Origin: Leuconostoc falkenbergense
GTDB taxonomy: Bacteria; Bacillota; Bacilli; Lactobacillales; Lactobacillaceae
DNA: 64,000 bases
Reading direction: 5' to 3'
NCBI RefSeq assembly: GCF_014634805.1
Contig: NZ_BMBS01000002.1
Location: forward strand, 1 to 64,000
Below, piece after piece: positions 48,319 through 56,597 of this stretch. A program made the position numbers and the translations under genes. Below the pieces are notes generated by a model. That model saw only the letters and a list, made by a program, of their open reading frames with translations. It was not told the origin of the DNA and searched no databases. Numbering within the stretch: the first letter of the stretch is position 1; every line of letters begins with the position of its first letter.

Positions 48319-49653
48319 TTAAGTCAAATCAGTATGAAGTTGCCCAAGTAATTTTTCGTAAGCAAATTCATATTTTTCGATGTCACCAGCCCCCATAAAC
48401 ACCATGACCGCATTATCATAAGGCATCAGCAAACGCATATTATCTTCCTGAACGATGCCACCAAACTTGGAAATTTCTGCACCTAAGTCCTCTGAAGAAA
48501 TCGTACCTGATTGTTCTCGCGCTGAGCCAAAAATATTGGCCAAATAAACTTTATCAGCTGCTTCTAGGCTTTCAGCAAATTCGTCCTTATAGGCAATGAC
48601 ACGAGAAAATGTGTGTGGTTGAAAAATAGCAATAATTGGCTTATTAGGGTATTTTTGTCGAGCAGCATCTAAAGTCGCGGTGATTTCTGTTGGATGATGT
48701 GCGTAATCATCAATTACCGTGATATCACCGATTTGTTTTTCACTGAAGCGCCGTTTAACACCTTGATATGTGAGTAAATACTGACGTATCAAATCAAGAT
48801 CAACTTGTTCCATATAACTAACACCAATGACAGCCAAAGCATTTAAAATACCATGTTGACCGAACAGAGGTACGGCAAAATCACCAAGACTTTTACCGCG
48901 AAATACCACTTCAAAATGAGAACCTAAGGTTGATTTACGAATATTGGTGGCAACAAAATCATCTTTATCAGGGTTAACACCATAATAGTAAACGTCAGCA
49001 TTAGGTTTTAATGAACGCAGATGCTCATCATCACCCCATGCAAAAATACCTTTTTTGACATTGTTGGCAAAATCAGCAAACGCATTTGTCACATCCTCAA
49101 TACCCGTGTAATAATCAGGGTGATCAAAATCAATATTAGTCAAGATTGCGTAATCTGGACGATAATCCTTAAAATGGCGACGATATTCATCGGCTTCCAC
49201 AACAAAAAATTGCGAGTTTGGTACACCACGTCCGGTTCCATCTCCAATCAAATACGAGGTTGGCGCGATGTTTTTGAGTACATGAGCCAATAATCCAGTA
49301 GTTGATGTTTTACCATGCGCGCCAGCGACAGCAATTGAGGTTGTTTGAGCAATTTGCTCTTGCACTGCTTCAGGATACGAAATCATCTTGACACCTAGTT
49401 CAAGTGCGCGTGCTACCTCAACATGCGTATCTTCAAAAGCGTTTCCTCGTACAAAAACGGCTGACTGATATTCATCAACATTTTTAGCTTCAAAGGGTAA
49501 AATTTTGATACCCGCTGCTTCTAAAGGTGCTTGTGTGTACGTATAAGTATCAATATCAGATCCCAAAACTTCATTGCCCTGATCATGCAAAATTTGCGCT
49601 AAGGGTCCCATTCCTGTGCCTTTAATACCAATAAAATAATATTGTTTACTCAT
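48319..49653 (-). CDS. murC: UDP-N-acetylmuramate-L-alanine ligase
   Basis: Adds L-Ala to UDP-MurNAc in wall synthesis. It has the N-terminal Rossmann part FIGIKGTGMGPLAQIL, the ATP loop VAGAHGKTSTTG and the Mur ligase C-terminal motifs DDYAHHPTEI. I start at the ATG at 49653 (MSKQYYFIG), preceded by AGAAGG; a GTG three codons upstream overlaps that site. 444 residues is normal. The ATG overlaps an unlisted 47-codon gene by 8 bp. Confidence 0.96.
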   Translation of the reverse strand: MSKQYYFIGIKGTGMGPLAQILHDQGNEVLGSDIDTYTYTQAPLEAAGIKILPFEAKNVDEYQSAVFVRGNAFEDTHVEVARALELGVKMISYPEAVQEQIAQTTSIAVAGAHGKTSTTGLLAHVLKNIAPTSYLIGDGTGRGVPNSQFFVVEADEYRRHFKDYRPDYAILTNIDFDHPDYYTGIEDVTNAFADFANNVKKGIFAWGDDEHLRSLKPNADVYYYGVNPDKDDFVATNIRKSTLGSHFEVVFRGKSLGDFAVPLFGQHGILNALAVIGVSYMEQVDLDLIRQYLLTYQGVKRRFSEKQIGDITVIDDYAHHPTEITATLDAARQKYPNKPIIAIFQPHTFSRVIAYKDEFAESLEAADKVYLANIFGSAREQSGTISSEDLGAEISKFGGIVQEDNMRLLMPYDNAVMVFMGAGDIEKYEFAYEKLLGQLHTDLT

Positions 49654-49789
49654 TATTTTCACCTTCTGTTACAAATGTAAAATATTGCAACTCACCTTTT
49701 CGCAGTTCAAAAATTAAGCGACGATACTGTGCTGTTTCGTCATTTAACGTGCGATATACTCGTGGAGCATTCTTCAAATTATCGCTCAT
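49646..49789 (-). CDS. Small 47-residue protein between ytpR and murC
   Basis: An ORF shorter than 60 codons that fills the ytpR-murC gap exactly. It begins ATG at 49789, sharing one base with the ytpR stop (TAATG), and its TAA overlaps the murC start by 8 bp (ATGAGTAA). The product starts MSDNLKNAPRVYRTLNDETA and is basic then acidic, with RRLIFELRKGELQYFTFV in the middle. I do not recognise it. Overlaps at both ends argue for real, coupled translation. In Bacillus this place is held by ytpS/sftA, an unrelated larger gene. Confidence 0.6.
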   Translation of the reverse strand: MSDNLKNAPRVYRTLNDETAQYRRLIFELRKGELQYFTFVTEGENNE

Positions 49790-50445
49790 TAGTAGTTTAG
49801 ATCCACGAGATTATCATGATACAAATTAGCAGCCTTTTCAAAATTAAAGCTGTCACCAACCTCACCAAAATCGTCTGGTAAAATCAGTGCGCCTGGCTTA
49901 TCAGGAGCGCCTGGCAAATGCAATTCTCTGCCAGACACAATCATTCCAGCTGAAGGTACACCGCGTAATTCGCCATCCCAAATCAAAGCCCCACTCGGCA
50001 TCATTGTGCCTGGTTGCGCAACTGCCACCTTGATATTTTCTTTAATGTTAGGCGATCCCGAAACAATTTGTAAAGTTTTATCATTAGCCACGCGCGTTTT
50101 GGTGACATGTAAGTGATCAGAGTCTGGATGTGTGGCAACCGTTTCGACATAGCCAATGACTAATTTCGTTGGTTCAACTGTCAATTTGTCAGAAAATCCT
50201 GCTTGTTTTAATTCTTGATTAATGACATCAATTTGTTCTTGTGTCAATGTTAGCTGACCAGATTTGTGCTTAATCTGTAATTTTTCGCCAATACCAAAGA
50301 TGTTATAGCCTGTTGTTTTATCCGAAGATAAATCACTCACTCGTGTAACATTCTTATTGGTTGTCACAACTTGCTGGTTAGCATTTGGCGCCAAAATAAT
50401 CATTAAAACATCTCCGAGATGTTCTGGGTTATATGTTGTTATCAT
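49789..50445 (-). CDS. ytpR: YtpR, tRNA-binding (EMAP II/Trbp111-like) protein
   Basis: A 218-residue protein with an N-terminal DUF4479-type half (about 1-85) and a C-terminal OB-fold tRNA-binding domain (about 88-205; YVETVATHPDSDHLHVTK, QIVSGSPNIKENIKVAVA, GMIVSGREL). It resembles the B2 domain of PheT. The role is poorly known. Context with murC is conserved in Firmicutes. Confidence 0.92.
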   Translation of the reverse strand: MITTYNPEHLGDVLMIILAPNANQQVVTTNKNVTRVSDLSSDKTTGYNIFGIGEKLQIKHKSGQLTLTQEQIDVINQELKQAGFSDKLTVEPTKLVIGYVETVATHPDSDHLHVTKTRVANDKTLQIVSGSPNIKENIKVAVAQPGTMMPSGALIWDGELRGVPSAGMIVSGRELHLPGAPDKPGALILPDDFGEVGDSFNFEKAANLYHDNLVDLNY

Positions 50446-50581
50446 GGTTCAATTCCTTTGTTTTATCAGTACATTATCTATTTTACATTACTTTTTAATC
50501 CCAATAAAGTCAATATTTGACGAACGCTTGTGAAAAGAGTAAAACAGAGTAGTACACTGAAAAAACAATGGAGTAATCATC

Positions 50582-51565
50582 TTGAAAAAAGCTTATATCT
50601 ACGTTCTCATTTCAACATTTCTCTTCAGTTCGATGGAAATTTCATTAAAATTAGCCGGTAGTCAATTCAATGGCGTGCAATTAAATTTCCTGCGCTTTTT
50701 AATTGGTGGCTTGGCTTTAGTCCCTTTAGCTGTTCATAACATGAAACAGCGTCATGTCACCTTTCAAAAACAAGATATTGGTACTTTTCTTTTAACTGGT
50801 TTTATAGGTGTTGTTATCAGTATGACATTCTTTCAAATTGCAGTTGAAGTCGATGCTGCTTCAACGGTGGCGGTCCTATTCAGTTCGAATCCCATTTTTG
50901 CCCTCATTTTTGGTTATATCATTCTTCATGAGACGCTGACACGTTCTAATTTGATTGCCGTCATTGTATCAGTTATTGGGTTACTCGTTATTGTCAATCC
51001 AGCCCACTTAACGAATCCACTTGGCATTTCACTTGCGCTGATTGCGGCACTAACTTTTGGATTATTCGCGATTATGCAGCGACAAGTTGGCATGAAGCGT
51101 GGCTATGACGGCTTAACAATGAACACATTTTCGTTTATTGCTGGTGCCTTGGAGCTGATGGTGATTATGATTTTATCTCATATTCAGAGTGTGGCTAATT
51201 TGTTTACACATAATCCTGTCATGCACGATTTTTCGAATATTCCTTTCTTTCAGGGCATTACTATCCACAATATCATTTTATTGGCATACATATTCTTGGG
51301 TGTTACAGCAGCCGGTTATGTACTCTATTCACTAGCAATGGAGGCTTCAGATGTCTCAACTGCCTCGCTTGTCTTTTTTATTAAACCAGCCCTTGCACCA
51401 ATCTTGGCACTGATTATTCTCCACGAAAGCATCAAACTCAATACAATAATTGGCGTTGTCATTATCGTGATAGGTTCAACCATCATGTTTATTGGTAATC
51501 GTTATAGTAGTAAAGCTGACACCGTGCCCTATCAACAGGAAACCGAAACACAAAAAAAAGCCTAA
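50582..51565 (+). CDS. EamA/DMT-family transporter
   Basis: A 327-residue membrane protein with ten predicted helices in two EamA repeats (about 5-138 and 150-310), as in drug/metabolite exporters of the RhaT/YdcZ type. The substrate cannot be told. The start is TTG at 50582, preceded by ATGGAG at 11 nt; no ATG fits the N-terminus better. A promoter of TTGACG with TAAAAC (17 bp) lies near 50516. The stop is inside a bidirectional terminator. Confidence 0.88.
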   Translation: MKKAYIYVLISTFLFSSMEISLKLAGSQFNGVQLNFLRFLIGGLALVPLAVHNMKQRHVTFQKQDIGTFLLTGFIGVVISMTFFQIAVEVDAASTVAVLFSSNPIFALIFGYIILHETLTRSNLIAVIVSVIGLLVIVNPAHLTNPLGISLALIAALTFGLFAIMQRQVGMKRGYDGLTMNTFSFIAGALELMVIMILSHIQSVANLFTHNPVMHDFSNIPFFQGITIHNIILLAYIFLGVTAAGYVLYSLAMEASDVSTASLVFFIKPALAPILALIILHESIKLNTIIGVVIIVIGSTIMFIGNRYSSKADTVPYQQETETQKKA

Positions 51566-51580
51566 CGGCTTATTTTTTTT
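51552..51580. terminator. Bidirectional terminator between EamA gene and mtnN
   Basis: AAAAAAAAGCC / GGCT(TA)TTTTTTTT around loop TAAC. It ends both convergent genes, whose stop codons lie within or beside it. Confidence 0.85.
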
Positions 51581-52244
51581 GATCCAAATACCGTAACAAT
51601 AGCTTAGCTGAAGCTCTCCCTGCTTCAACAACATAGTCATCAAACACAACGCCCGAATCACCATTCGCTAAGTCGGAAACACCGCGTAATACAATAAATG
51701 GCGTCCCAAATTGGGTGGCAACTTGCGCTACTGCTGCGGCTTCCATTTCAGCAACTAGAGCGTCTGGAAAATGAGCTAAAATACGCTTCTTGGCATCGTC
51801 TTGTACAAATTGATCGCCGGAAACAATGAGTCCTTCTTTAACGGCAGCCAATTTTTCAAAATCAGCGACAACTTCAGGATCGGCCAAATAATACAAAGGT
51901 TTGTTAGGTACCTGCCCAAATGCATAGCCAAATACAGTAACGTCAACGTCAGAATGGGCAACTCGAGTACCGACAACCTCATCACCAATTTTCAAGTCAG
52001 GGTCAAGGGCGCCAGCCGAACCAGTATTTACAATTAAATCTGGTTCAAAATTGTCAATCATTACTGTCGCCGCTGATGCTGCTGCGACTTTTCCAATACC
52101 GGATTCTGTTAAAATCACTTCATGACCCTTATAAGTGCCTGTGGTAATTGAAGTACCACCATGCTGCTTTGTCTTTGTGTTATCTAGTGCAGCAATCAAT
52201 GACAACTTTTCTTCCGCCATTGGTGTAATAATACCGATTTTCAT
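51570..52244 (-). CDS. mtnN: 5'-methylthioadenosine/S-adenosylhomocysteine nucleosidase
   Basis: Hydrolyses MTA and SAH, removing methylation by-products and forming S-ribosylhomocysteine for LuxS where present. The 224-residue protein starts KIGIITPMAEE, has NTGSAGALDPDLKIGD, and the substrate-binding VAEMEAAAVAQVA. The catalytic Asp is in LRGVSDLANGDSG. It is last in the csp-nudix-TM protein-mtnN run. Confidence 0.95.
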   Translation of the reverse strand: MKIGIITPMAEEKLSLIAALDNTKTKQHGGTSITTGTYKGHEVILTESGIGKVAAASAATVMIDNFEPDLIVNTGSAGALDPDLKIGDEVVGTRVAHSDVDVTVFGYAFGQVPNKPLYYLADPEVVADFEKLAAVKEGLIVSGDQFVQDDAKKRILAHFPDALVAEMEAAAVAQVATQFGTPFIVLRGVSDLANGDSGVVFDDYVVEAGRASAKLLLRYLDQKK

Positions 52245-52263
52245 AATAATTTACGCTCCAAGT

Positions 52264-52557
52264 CTAATTTACTAAAAAGAAATACGCATATGTCGCAATA
52301 ATTAATACTGCCAAAAAAATAATGGCCAAATTGTAGCGATGAGTTAATCGTTTAGATTTACCGATTGGTGTCAGTTTCCCGTCTGAACCCAACTCATAGC
52401 GACCTTTGCGGGTTAACCGCATCTCTTGACGTGTTTCTGGTGTGACAACTTCTACTTTCATTGGATGCGCTTTAGCATATTCTTTTTCTGCTTTCACCCG
52501 TTGTTTATCACGTTGCTTTTGTGCCTTTTTCGCAGCTTTTCTTGTTTCGTTATCCAT
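52264..52557 (-). CDS. Small tail-anchored membrane protein
   Basis: A 97-residue protein with a highly charged, Lys-rich helical N-terminus (KKAQKQRDKQRVKAEKEYAK), a basic middle and one C-terminal membrane helix (about 74-95, LAIIFLAVLIIATYAYFFL). Likely tail-anchored with the charged part in the cytosol. No known family is recognised. It sits 3 bp after the nudix gene and 19 bp before mtnN, in one operon. Confidence 0.75.
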   Translation of the reverse strand: MDNETRKAAKKAQKQRDKQRVKAEKEYAKAHPMKVEVVTPETRQEMRLTRKGRYELGSDGKLTPIGKSKRLTHRYNLAIIFLAVLIIATYAYFFLVN

Positions 52558-52560
52558 TCA

Positions 52561-53112
52561 TTAACCTCTAAGATAGGCCCAATACAAAAACGCCGTTACT
52601 GTCTTTTGATCGTTTAATTTTCCAGCCTCAAACATCTCTTTTAAGTCATCAAACGAAATTGTTATTAAATCCATTGTTTCCCCTAAATCACGAGGCAATT
52701 GATCTGATTTTAATATTGGTTGCAAATCTTTAGCAACATAGAGATGCATATAAGCATCAGAGAAACCGACCGTTTCTACAAAACCGAAGGCCTTTTCAAT
52801 CGTTCCAGCGGACATTCGTAACTCTTCGTTTAATTCACGAACGACCGCATGATGTGGGGCGTCGAAATCTCTTTCATCCAACTTGCCTGCCGGAATTTCA
52901 AGAATAAAATCACCAATTGTGGCACGCCATTGCTTTTCCAAAATAATATGATCATCATCCACCATCGCTAAAACTGAAATGGCTGGCACGTGTCTCACAA
53001 TATCACGCTGTGATGTCTGATTATTGTAGAGCTGTACACTTTGTGTCTCAACACTAAAAATAGGTCCTTCATAGACAGTTTTAGTGTCAGTCACGATCTC
53101 TTTTTCAGCCAT
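52561..53112 (-). CDS. NUDIX hydrolase (ADP-ribose pyrophosphatase type)
   Basis: A 183-residue NUDIX protein similar to NudF/ADP-ribose pyrophosphatases: FILEIPAGKLDERD, then VVRELNEELRMSAG. The Nudix box departs from consensus (GX5EX7REUXEEXGU) where LRM replaces the usual TG-x, but the core Arg-Glu and Glu-Glu are kept. The N-terminal dimerisation strands (YEGPIFSVETQSV) are present. The start overlaps csp by 1 bp. Confidence 0.88.
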   Translation of the reverse strand: MAEKEIVTDTKTVYEGPIFSVETQSVQLYNNQTSQRDIVRHVPAISVLAMVDDDHIILEKQWRATIGDFILEIPAGKLDERDFDAPHHAVVRELNEELRMSAGTIEKAFGFVETVGFSDAYMHLYVAKDLQPILKSDQLPRDLGETMDLITISFDDLKEMFEAGKLNDQKTVTAFLYWAYLRG

Positions 53113-53336
53113 TAAACTTCTCCAGCTTTTGTCTTAATAGGTTGCACACGGGCAGCTTGATAGTTTTGATGACCTTGCACCAAGACATACTCGACCCTTT
53201 CACCTTGAATTAATGACTTAAAGCCATCCATTTCAATGCCATTAAAGTGGACAAAAATATCATCCCCACCATCATCAGGTGTGATATAACCGTAGCCACG
53301 TTCTTTTTGCCAAATTTTTACTTTTCCTGTTTTCAT
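53112..53336 (-). CDS. Cold-shock domain protein
   Basis: A 74-residue Csp-type OB-fold nucleic-acid chaperone. The RNP2 motif DIFVHF is standard. RNP1 reads KERGYGYI where the common form is KGFGFI, with Tyr replacing both Phe. It heads the nudix operon, overlapping by 1 bp, an unusual place for a csp gene. Confidence 0.9.
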   Translation of the reverse strand: MKTGKVKIWQKERGYGYITPDDGGDDIFVHFNGIEMDGFKSLIQGERVEYVLVQGHQNYQAARVQPIKTKAGEV

Positions 53337-53348
53337 ATCTTTATTGTA

Positions 53349-53378
53349 TCAAAAAAGTTGCCCCCACGGACAACTTTC
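53349..53378 (-). terminator. pbuG terminator
   Basis: Minus-strand stem AAAGTTG/CAACTTT with inner CC/GG pairs, followed by six T (53350-53356). Downstream of the pbuG stop. Confidence 0.8.
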
Positions 53379-53397
53379 ATAGTTTTCAATTATTTTT

Positions 53398-54846
53398 TTA
53401 AATAAATGCTAGGACAACAAAATTTATCAAGAAAAATAGTGACACGATAATCAATACCGGTGAAATTTCTTTGAATTTACCTAATGTTAATTTCACTATA
53501 ATGAAAAATAAGAAACCAGCGGCAATACCGTACGAAATGGAATAAGAAAATGCCATAAACACTGACGTGAAGAAAGCTGGCAATGCTACTTCTAGGTTTT
53601 CCCAAGAGATTTTAGTAAATTCTCCCATCATCATGATACCTACCAGAATCAGTAATGATGATGTTGCCGCAGTTGGTATAACGCCAACAAATGGGGCAAA
53701 AATAATCATCAAAGCAAAGCCAGCTGCTGTGACAATGTTTGCCAAACCAGTACGGGCACCAGCAGCAACACCAGCTGCCGATTCAATAAACGTTGTCGTG
53801 TTACTAGTACCCGCGATACCAGCAAATGCTGTTGTAAAGGTGTCAACAACCAACGCGCGATCCATTTTAGAATTAAACCCTTTATCTTCTTCGAATGCCT
53901 TTGTATCTGCTTTTGAGAAAATACCAGTTTGGTCACCAATACCAATCAAAGTGCCAATCGCATCAAAGAGACCGGTAAGTCCCATTGCAAAAATCGTAAT
54001 AATTGCTAATGAAGCATGGTGCCAATCAGTGAACAATGATCCTAAACCATTTGCACCTAATGCTTGCCCAAAAACATGTCCCAAGGCGCCAAATGCTGAT
54101 CCAACCGATGTACCGGCTGAAATATGAGTATTAGTAACGCCCATTGGAATACCGATGACCGTTGTCGCAATTAATGTGATCAAAAATGCACCAGGCACTT
54201 TACGCATTACTAATATTACTAATAGAACAAACCCAATTAGTGCCAATAGTACAGACGCAGAATTGAACTTTGACAGTTCAGGTGTCACGCCACCACTCGC
54301 TAAAATAGAATTAATCGTACCTGTGGCCTTGCCAGTAAATGGTTTGTCATTTAGCGTCAAAATATTGCCTGGATCAACGATAAAGTTGATAAAACCAGCG
54401 TTTTTTAATCCAATATAAGTGACAAACATACCAATACCACCACCTATGGCAGCCTTCAATTCGCTAGGAATGCCTTTCACAATAGCGCGTCGACCATGTG
54501 TTAAAGTAATGACGATATCAACCACACCGACCAAGAACACGATTGCTAAGGCTTGCTGCCAATTAAAGCCAAAGCCAAACACAATCGTATAGGTAAAGTA
54601 CGCTTGCATTCCGATACCTGGTGCTAAAGCAAAGGGTACGTTAGCAAACAATCCCATAAACAGGGTGCCAAATACCGCCACTAAAATCGCAGCCAAGAAA
54701 ACAGCTTGCTGTGGGATACCTGCTTGACCAAGAATCTGTGGATTCAAGAAAAAGATGTAAGCCATGGAAACAAAGGTCGTTATACCTGCGACAATCTCCC
54801 GTCGTACACTGGTACCATTTTCCTTAAGATGAAAAAACTTTTGCAT
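53398..54846 (-). CDS. pbuG: Guanine/hypoxanthine permease (NCS2/AzgA-type)
   Basis: Purine base importer. About 12-14 membrane helices and the AzgA-type motifs (REIVAGITTFVSMAYIFFLN, FALAPGIGMQAYFTYT, GLFDAIGTLIG) identify the PbuG/PbuO group. I start at the ATG at 54846 (MQKFFHL), with AGGGAG 8 nt ahead; the longer frame runs into the riboswitch terminator. 482 residues is typical. A guanine-type riboswitch precedes it. Confidence 0.93.
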   Translation of the reverse strand: MQKFFHLKENGTSVRREIVAGITTFVSMAYIFFLNPQILGQAGIPQQAVFLAAILVAVFGTLFMGLFANVPFALAPGIGMQAYFTYTIVFGFGFNWQQALAIVFLVGVVDIVITLTHGRRAIVKGIPSELKAAIGGGIGMFVTYIGLKNAGFINFIVDPGNILTLNDKPFTGKATGTINSILASGGVTPELSKFNSASVLLALIGFVLLVILVMRKVPGAFLITLIATTVIGIPMGVTNTHISAGTSVGSAFGALGHVFGQALGANGLGSLFTDWHHASLAIITIFAMGLTGLFDAIGTLIGIGDQTGIFSKADTKAFEEDKGFNSKMDRALVVDTFTTAFAGIAGTSNTTTFIESAAGVAAGARTGLANIVTAAGFALMIIFAPFVGVIPTAATSSLLILVGIMMMGEFTKISWENLEVALPAFFTSVFMAFSYSISYGIAAGFLFFIIVKLTLGKFKEISPVLIIVSLFFLINFVVLAFI

Positions 54847-54869
54847 ATGTGTATCTCCCTGTGACATAG

Positions 54870-54980
54870 AAAAATCCACCCATCACAAACGATGAATGGA
54901 TTAGCACCACACAATTTATGATAGTCCAACATGTTGGTGTTGGGTAGAAACTGTCGGCCAATATCCGACACTATATCAAC
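54870..54980 (-). promoter_or_regulatory. Purine (guanine-type) riboswitch
   Basis: On the minus strand, 54917-54980 contains the aptamer: ATAG...CTAT closing helix, GTCGG/CCGAC P2, GTTTCTACCC junction, AACACC/GTTGG P3 and GACTAT. The pyrimidine at the specificity position is C, which fits guanine/hypoxanthine. The terminator ATCCATTCATC / GATGGGTGGAT (54874-54901) follows with GGATTTTTC, so ligand binding should stop transcription of pbuG. Confidence 0.9.
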
Positions 54981-55034
54981 AATTTATTTTAATATATTCT
55001 AGTTTAGCACCGCCACGACGCAGTTACAAGAATT

Positions 55035-56399
55035 TCAAACAGGCAGTAAATGCTGAAATTGAATCCTCATTTTTTTCGTAGCAACCGCGTCAATAAAGTC
55101 CTTATAATGAGATACAATCAAAACAGCGCCAGCATAATGCGTTAAAAAATTTGTCAGCGCATCTAAGGCTAGTAAATCTAAATAATTAGTGGGTTCATCT
55201 AAAATAAGTAACTGCGTATCGGTAAATAAAACTTGTAGCAGTAATACTTTTACTTTTTCACCGCCACTTAGTGAACTAACTTTTTGAAAAGCCATATCTC
55301 TTTTAATGCCAAAAGCACCAAGAAAATCTCTGGCCAATTGTGGCAGTTGAGAAGATTTCAATAATACGTTTTCTAGGACTGTCTTTTCTTCGTCCAAACC
55401 AGACAAATTTTGTGAAAAATAGCCAACCAGCTTATCATAATTTTTGATGATTTGCTTAATCAAGGTGGTTTTACCACTGCCATTATCACCTAAAACAGCC
55501 AGTCGCTCCCCTGTTTCCAGATTAAAATTCACGTCTTGTAACAGTAAATGATTGCCGGCTTTAACTGTTTCCCCTGTTATTTTTAAAATAGTCCGTGTTT
55601 TATAGTTTTGACCTGCAACCGTTTGAAGTTTTAAAGGCTTTGTGACAAGCGGTTTATCAACTTTTTCTAATTCTGAAAAGCGACGCGCCATCGTTTTGGC
55701 ATTTTGGCCTAATTTTTTCTGTGTTTTTAATGCGTTACCTTTTCCACTGATCAAACGTGCATCAGATGGACTAATATTCTTTGGTCGTTTTGTTGCTCGC
55801 CCTTCTCTCACCTTCACTTTCGTCATTGCCCGTTGCAGTTGCTTTTTCTTATTGACCGCATCATGATACAGATGATTCTGAGTTTCGTTGGCAAGATTAC
55901 GTTGCGCTAGATAGTCGTGATAATTGCCATTATAAGCAGTAACTTGTTGTTCATGCAGCGCCCATATTTTTTGGATGATATGATTAAGAAAATAACTGTC
56001 GTGTTAAATCACAATCAATGTACCATAAAAATGTGACAGCCGTTTGATTAACCAATTCTGATGTGTCATATCTAAATTAGCAGTTGGTTCATCTAACACC
56101 AAAATATCAGGTTGATTGTTCAGTGACTCATTGATACGTTGCATCATTTTTTCACCACCACTACGATCACTATCGTCGACGACCAATTGCGGCACATAAA
56201 TAACACGGCCATTTATAGAAATCTCACCACTGTCAGGTGATAAATCACCAATCATTAAGTGCGCCAATGTCGTTTTGCCAACACCATTAGCGCCAATAAC
56301 GCCAATACGCTCACCAATTTTTATTTGCTGAGTAACTTGTGTTAAAATGTCGCGTCCGTCAATACTGTAATTGACTTTATTTAATGTGATTGCATGCAT
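55035..56399 (-). pseudogene. ABC-F ATPase interrupted by a single stop codon
   Basis: Two frames at 56004-56399 and 55035-55826 are in the same phase, separated by one TAA at 56004-56006. The TAA sits where a Ser codon (TCA) is expected in LIVI(S)HDSYFLN. Reading through gives about 454 residues with two ATPase domains: GANGVGKTT, RSGGEKM, LVLDEPTANLD and GDNGSGKTT, SLSGGEKV, LILDEPTNYLD. A short first domain and a Lys-rich linker resemble Vga/Lsa-like antibiotic-resistance or VmlR-type factors. A C-to-A nonsense change is the simplest reading; a sequencing error is possible. Starting at 55826 would give only the second half. Confidence 0.85.
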
Positions 56400-56418
56400 A
56401 AAAAAACCTCCTCTGATT

Positions 56419-56597
56419 TTTCACAGAATTGGTTTCGTAAACATCGCAAAAATAACGACTTATTGTCGATTTTGGCGCACTTATCCTACTCTTTCCAATT
56501 CCGTTTGTGAAATTTGAATGAATAGTTTAGTTACGCACTGGATCGACCTCTTTTCAATATTTAAAATGATTATATCATGCTGTACGAATTAGAACAA
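56419..56597 (-). promoter_or_regulatory. ABC-F attenuator leader with uORF
   Basis: Minus strand: TTGTTC (56592-56597), 17 bp, TATAAT (56569-56574). A three-codon ORF, GTG CGT AAC TAA (56538-56527), has AGAGG 8 nt ahead. Then come the arm CCAATTCCGTTTGTGAAA (56495-56512), a terminator CGAC/GTCG flanked by CAAAA/TTTTTG (56445-56477), and the matching arm TTTCACAGAATTGG (56419-56432), next to the ribosome site AGGAGG. This fits ribosome-stalling attenuation known for ABC-F genes. Confidence 0.65.

Noticed and set aside
53567-54127. 186-codon plus-strand ORF opposite pbuG
   Set aside because: It is antisense to a clear permease gene, rich in residues mirrored from hydrophobic codons, and has no ribosome site.
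55035-56399. Two separate single-domain ABC ATPase genes
   Set aside because: The halves are in the same phase, and the segment between reads as a normal ABC-F sequence after one TAA.
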